Assembly (NCBI RefSeq): GCF_036014195.1
Contig: NZ_CP107918.1
Span: 3,286,001 to 3,350,000 of the forward strand
Source of the DNA: Streptomyces sp. NBC_00442
GTDB taxonomy: Bacteria; Actinomycetota; Actinomycetes; Streptomycetales; Streptomycetaceae
DNA: 64,000 nt
Reading direction: 5' to 3'
The position numbers and the translations under genes were made by a program. The notes beneath the pieces are model-generated. The model made no database searches. It was not told where the DNA came from and saw only the letters and a program-made list of their open reading frames with translations. This document shows positions 60,766-64,000 of this stretch, piece by piece. Position 1 is the first letter of the stretch. Each line of letters opens with the position of its first letter.

Positions 60766-60883
60766 GACCAGCCGTGCGCCCCCGGCGGGACCGGCGGCGC
60801 ACGAGCGTGCGGGCGTGTGAGCGGCTGAGCATCCGGGGCGCCGAGACGCTCCGAGGCACCGGAGGCACCCGGGCGTCCGAGGG

Positions 60884-61228
60884 TCAGCGACCGCCGTTGT
60901 ACGGCCCGTACGGCCCGTCGCTGCTGGAGCCGCCGCCGCGACGACCGCCCCGGCCGCCGCCGGAGACCTGCCGGAGCGCGGGGCGCACGTCGACCATGAA
61001 CACGATCGAGGCGACGAGCCCGGCGAGCTGCAGGAAGAGCATCGGCACGAACAGGTTCACCACGACGGTGATGCCGAGGATGATCAGCCAGAAGGGCTTG
61101 GTCTGCTTGCTCGCCGCGCGGTACGCGTCCTCGCGGGCGATGGCGGCGAAGACCAGCGCCACCACGGCGATGACGAGCATCGCGAGATAGAGCAGCGAAG
61201 TGAGAAGGCTGAATCCCGTGAGCAACAT
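60884..61228 (-). CDS. DUF2516 family small membrane protein
   Basis: A protein of about 114 residues with three to four hydrophobic helices (LTSLLYLAMLVIAVVALVFA, PFWLIILGITVVVNLFVPML, LAGLVASIVFMVDVRPAL) and a Gly/Arg/Ser-rich C-terminal tail. Between helices 1 and 2 is a short polar loop (REDAYRAASKQTKP) typical of DUF2516. Function is unknown. GTG 61237 is an alternative start. It is on the same strand as the downstream-side HBHA-like gene but 173 bp apart. Confidence 0.85.
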   Translation of the reverse strand: MLLTGFSLLTSLLYLAMLVIAVVALVFAAIAREDAYRAASKQTKPFWLIILGITVVVNLFVPMLFLQLAGLVASIVFMVDVRPALRQVSGGGRGGRRGGGSSSDGPYGPYNGGR

Positions 61229-61401
61229 GCCGTGCACCGCCTAGTGAGTCCTGCTGGGAATGGTCTGTCGGGTCGTGGGGGTGGAGCGCGCCTCGCGGCC
61301 AAGGTACTAGGACAACGGGGCGAGCACCGCGAAGGTGCCCGCCCCGGCATCCGGTCCCGGCCCGGCGGCTGCGTCCGTCGCACCCACCGCGCCCGGTCCG
61401 C

Positions 61402-62046
61402 CTATTCCGCGGACTTGGACGCGGTCTTCGGCTTCGCCGTGGTCTTGCGCGGGGCGGCCTTCTTGGCGACGGGGGTGTCCGTCGCACCGGCCGTGGCCGC
61501 GGCGCCCGCCGGGGCGCCCGTTCCGGCGGTCTCGGTCGTGGCCGGGGTCACGTCCTTGACCCGGGGCTCGTCCGTCGCGGCCGGGGCGTCGCTCGTGGGC
61601 TCGACGGCGCCGGCGATCTCGACGATCTCGTCGGCGGCCTCGCCGCGCCACTGCTTGACGACGTCCTGGCCGTGCTCGGCCACGGAGTCGTAGCCCTCGC
61701 GCGCCTTCACCGCGTACTCGGCGAGGACGCCGACGCCGCGCAGGGCCAGGTCCTGGGCACTCTCCCCCAGCTTCTTGAAGTCGCCGTCGAGCGCGCCGAG
61801 GAACTCGTTGGCGCGGGTGGTGACGGCGGCCTGGACCTCCTTGGCGCGCGCGGTCGCCTTCTCCTGCACGGCCTTCGGGTCGGTGCGGCGCACGGCCTCG
61901 ATGCGCTCGGGCGCCTCGGACTGGATCTTCTCGATCAGGGCCGGAACCTTCTTGGCCTGCTGCCCCGCGAGGTCCGCCGTCCCGGCGAGGAAGTAGAGGG
62001 GGGTGGGGTCGGTGAGGGTCTTGCGCAGGTCATCGGTGATGGCCAT
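61402..62046 (-). CDS. HBHA-like helical protein
   Basis: A 214-residue protein resembling mycobacterial heparin-binding haemagglutinin. MAITDDLRKTLTDPTPLYFL is followed by a long amphipathic coil (QAKKVPALIEKIQSEAPERI, KATARAKEVQAAVTTRANEF). A Thr/Ala linker leads to a Lys/Ala/Pro tail (AKKAAPRKTTAKPKTASKS). Members bind anionic polymers or lipids and may act on membranes in Streptomyces. It lies 22 bp after the XRE regulator gene, so the two form one operon. Confidence 0.85.
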   Translation of the reverse strand: MAITDDLRKTLTDPTPLYFLAGTADLAGQQAKKVPALIEKIQSEAPERIEAVRRTDPKAVQEKATARAKEVQAAVTTRANEFLGALDGDFKKLGESAQDLALRGVGVLAEYAVKAREGYDSVAEHGQDVVKQWRGEAADEIVEIAGAVEPTSDAPAATDEPRVKDVTPATTETAGTGAPAGAAATAGATDTPVAKKAAPRKTTAKPKTASKSAE

Positions 62047-62068
62047 GTCTGTCCTCCCGGATCAGTGC

Positions 62069-62482
62069 TCAGTTGCTCGCTTGAGGGTGGTCGGCATCGC
62101 TGCCGTCGGCTGCGCCGTCGGTGTCCGTCGTGTCGTCGAGCCCGTTCTCCTTGCGGAAGGACCCGTAGATCTGGAGCAGAACCTGCTTCTGACGTTCGTT
62201 GAGCGAGGGGTCGGCGAGAATGACGCTCCGCGTCTCCGCGGCCTCGGGAGACCTCTCGTCGAGAATCCCGGCCTGCACGTACAGCGTCTCGGCGGAGATC
62301 CGCAGCGCCTTCGCGAGCTGCTGCAGAATGTCCGCGCTCGGCTTGCGCAGCCCGCGCTCGATCTGACTCAGATACGGATTGGACACCCCGGCGGCATCGG
62401 CGAGCTGCCGCAGCGACAGCTGCGCGGTGCGCCGCTGCTCGCGCAGGAACTCGCCGAGATTGCCGACGTTGAGCGATGCCAT
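62069..62482 (-). CDS. XRE-family transcriptional regulator
   Basis: A 137-residue regulator. The helix-turn-helix domain (about 8-65) reads LGEFLREQRRTAQLSLRQLA, then DAAGVSNPYLSQIERGLRKP and SADILQQLAKALRISAETLY. The C-terminus (about 80-115) is a helical SLNERQKQVLLQIYGSFRKE dimer or effector region. It forms an operon with the HBHA-like gene. A perfect inverted repeat 27 bp upstream of its start is a good candidate autoregulatory operator. ATG 62482. Confidence 0.9.
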   Translation of the reverse strand: MASLNVGNLGEFLREQRRTAQLSLRQLADAAGVSNPYLSQIERGLRKPSADILQQLAKALRISAETLYVQAGILDERSPEAAETRSVILADPSLNERQKQVLLQIYGSFRKENGLDDTTDTDGAADGSDADHPQASN

Positions 62483-62509
62483 GCCCCGAGACTGCACCAC
62501 CCGCGCTAA

Positions 62510-62535
62510 CTTTTGCAAGCACCCGCTTGCAAAAG
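62510..62535. promoter_or_regulatory. Perfect 11-bp inverted repeat, probable XRE operator
   Basis: CTTTTGCAAGC (62510-62520) and GCTTGCAAAAG (62525-62535) flank ACCC. It is AT-richer than its surroundings and ends 27 bp before the XRE start, where a repressor would block its own promoter. XRE regulators commonly bind such palindromes. Confidence 0.65.
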
Positions 62536-62884
62536 TGTGCCACGCCACGTTCCCGCGCCGCTGTGACTGAGCGCTCCGATTCCACTTGAGCAGGGCGACC
62601 GTCCCTACGACTCGCGTCCGCGACACCCCTCTGAGCGCGCTCTGCCGGCTACCGCCTTGAGGATCGGACCGCGAGTAACAGGCCTCTGCACCACGGCGCC
62701 TGCACGTAGATGGCCCCAACGGAGCGGAGCGAGCAACACGTACTGGAGTAGCTGGACATACGCAGAGTCGATCTCCAACTTGCTCCGGAAATTAAGAACT
62801 TATTCAGCGTGACAGGTAACTGCCTGATAATTTCGATGAGTTGAACGATGTCATGAAGCGCAGTCGACTCGATCAGGGGCTGTA
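62536..62884. other. AT-richer divergent leader before the DGQHR gene
   Basis: By eye, 62740-62860 is far less GC-rich than the core chromosome (for example GGAAATTAAGAACTTATTCA and CTGATAATTTCGATGAGTTG). It probably holds the promoter of the DGQHR gene. No tRNA or small gene is visible. The composition change suggests an island boundary. Confidence 0.5.
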
Positions 62885-64000
62885 GTGAGCATCAACGTTG
62901 ACCCACTGCGTCTGTCCAAGCCGCAGGACTCCAGCACCTACCTGGCGATCAAAACGCCTCAGGGGGGCCGCGTCGTCTACAGCACGCGCGTCCCGCTTCT
63001 CGACCTCCCCACCCTCCTACCCGTCCCTGACCCGAACAACGTCGACAAGGACAACCGGAAGGTCGATCGTCTTCACGCCAAGCACTTCGGTGAGTACCTG
63101 GACGCCAAGCAGGACTGGGTTGCCCCCGCTCTCTTGGCGCGCGACGGCGGGGGCTGCACCTTCGAGAAGGTGGACGAACACGGCGCTGTCGGCTACCTCA
63201 CGGTCCCGTGGGCCATCGGTGGCATCTCCTCTCTGCGCACCATCGACGGCCAGCACCGCGTGCTCGGCGTCTCGATCGAGAAGCAGCGCATCACCGACGC
63301 CATCTCCGCCGTCGACCGTGAGATGGCGCGCAGGCTCAGCCCGGAGAAATCCGCAAAGCTAGAGGCAGAACGGGAGCGGCTCATCAGCCAGATGAACCGA
63401 CTGAAGGCCGAGTACATCGGCCTGGACATCTACGTCGAGCTAGACCCGATCAAGGCCCAGCAAATGTTCGTTGACGTTGCCGACAACGCCAAGGGCATCA
63501 GCAGCGCCGTCCGTGCCCGGTTCGACAGCTACAAGGTCGCCAACCGCACCCTGTCCGACGTCATCGACCACCCGCTGCTGAAGGGAAGGGTCGACGCCGA
63601 GCAGGACCGTATGACCCTGAAGAACCCAAACCTGATGGGCGCCAAGCACGTTGCCGACATCACCCGTGCCGTCATCGCCGGTGCCGGCGGTCGGATCAGT
63701 AAGAAGGCTGAGCAGACCCTGACCGACGGCGAGGTCATCGAACAGGTCAAGGACTTCCTCGATGTCATCTCCAACGCCTTCGCCGATCTCGCTGCCATAA
63801 CCGAGGACGACCCAGAGGCGGATCGCCAGGCCGACGAGCTGACCATGTCGCAGAAGCTTCGCCGGAACTCACTGCTCGGCTCGGTGGGCATGCTGCGCGT
63901 CCTGGGCGGGGTGTTTCGCGAGCTGCGCGCGGGGGACAACCCGGCGGAACTCGACGACATCACCGAGTTCTTCAAGCGCCTCAACCCGCACATGTCCGCG
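62885..64000 (+). CDS. DGQHR-domain protein, DndB-like (3' cut by window edge)
   Basis: The frame is open from GTG 62885 to the window end, 372 codons so far, so the C-terminus is missing. The signature TIDGQHRVLGVSI puts DGQHR at residues 121-125. The N-terminal ParB-like fold includes PWAIGGISSLRT, then a coiled insert (LSPEKSAKLEAERERLISQM) and LDPIKAQQMFVDVADNAKGI. DndB, the best-known member, represses or tunes DNA phosphorothioation genes; other DGQHR proteins sit in defence loci. Codon bias is weaker than in core genes. Neighbouring dnd or defence genes would lie outside the window. Confidence 0.82.
   Translation, partial: MSINVDPLRLSKPQDSSTYLAIKTPQGGRVVYSTRVPLLDLPTLLPVPDPNNVDKDNRKVDRLHAKHFGEYLDAKQDWVAPALLARDGGGCTFEKVDEHGAVGYLTVPWAIGGISSLRTIDGQHRVLGVSIEKQRITDAISAVDREMARRLSPEKSAKLEAERERLISQMNRLKAEYIGLDIYVELDPIKAQQMFVDVADNAKGISSAVRARFDSYKVANRTLSDVIDHPLLKGRVDAEQDRMTLKNPNLMGAKHVADITRAVIAGAGGRISKKAEQTLTDGEVIEQVKDFLDVISNAFADLAAITEDDPEADRQADELTMSQKLRRNSLLGSVGMLRVLGGVFRELRAGDNPAELDDITEFFKRLNPHMSA

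Overview
The window is high-GC actinobacterial chromosome, almost certainly Streptomyces. The signs are GTG and even TTG starts, a gvpOAFGYZJLSK-type gas-vesicle cluster, mycothiol gene mshA, msiK, a GAF-PAS-GGDEF cyclase of the CdgB type, the HbpS/SenS/SenR trio and phoR-phoP/phoU. From memory, the core order matches the stretch of the S. coelicolor chromosome running from the trehalose genes down to the mshA region, so most of this is core chromosome with accessory patches.

Layout. 1-2.2 kb: otsA (cut by the window edge), otsB convergent to it, and a repeat-bearing DUF3263 gene. 2.6-7.4 kb: an orphan sugar-binding lipoprotein divergent from nagK-nagA and a PfkB-type sugar kinase; the shared control region carries two DasR-like sites and a LacI-type palindrome. 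7.5-16.6 kb: CBM-type membrane protein, diguanylate cyclase, flavin reductase, ArfB-like hydrolase, TerD, secreted M4 and M1 peptidases, and the haem-binding HbpS. 16.8-18.9 kb: senS-senR. 19-22 kb: a hypothetical protein, a pentapeptide-repeat protein, a GNAT acetyltransferase and a rhomboid-like protein. 22.0-23.4 kb: a complete IS701-type insertion sequence with 17-bp inverted repeats and a CTAG duplication, sitting exactly on the rhomboid-like stop codon. 23.5-30.7 kb: DsbA-like lipoprotein, FAD oxidoreductase, a coiled-coil/Mrr-endonuclease/TerD fusion, an orphan REase-fold toxin domain with a probable immunity gene, and tRNA-Thr(TGT).

31-44.8 kb: msiK (the ATPase that would energise sugar importers like those served by the GlcNAc genes), a nucleotidyltransferase, DoxX-type protein, rlmB, cysS, ispF-ispD, carD, a secreted lipoprotein, phoR-phoP and divergent phoU with a PHO box between them. 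45-51.5 kb: a tiny Cys-rich peptide, a small secreted protein, and the complete ten-gene gas-vesicle operon on the minus strand; its GvpY and GvpZ have extreme acidic tails, GvpY also a histone-H1-like Lys/Ala tail. 51.6-62.5 kb: gpm, an MFS transporter, a 48-bp tandem array, YbjN-family protein, mshA, a methyltransferase, NlpC/P60 hydrolase, a response regulator/PP2C phosphatase, a DUF2516 membrane protein and an XRE regulator with its HBHA-like partner. The last 1.1 kb starts a DGQHR (DndB-like) gene behind an AT-richer leader, probably the edge of an accessory island.

Intergenic DNA is unusually rich in repeats: two dispersed families (one built round GGGGCGCGGGGAACTGCGCGA, one a terminator-like element of about 90 bp) occur side by side at three loci in the same relative orientation, and there are many local tandem arrays. 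All functional calls rest on reading motifs and gene order; no database search was possible.
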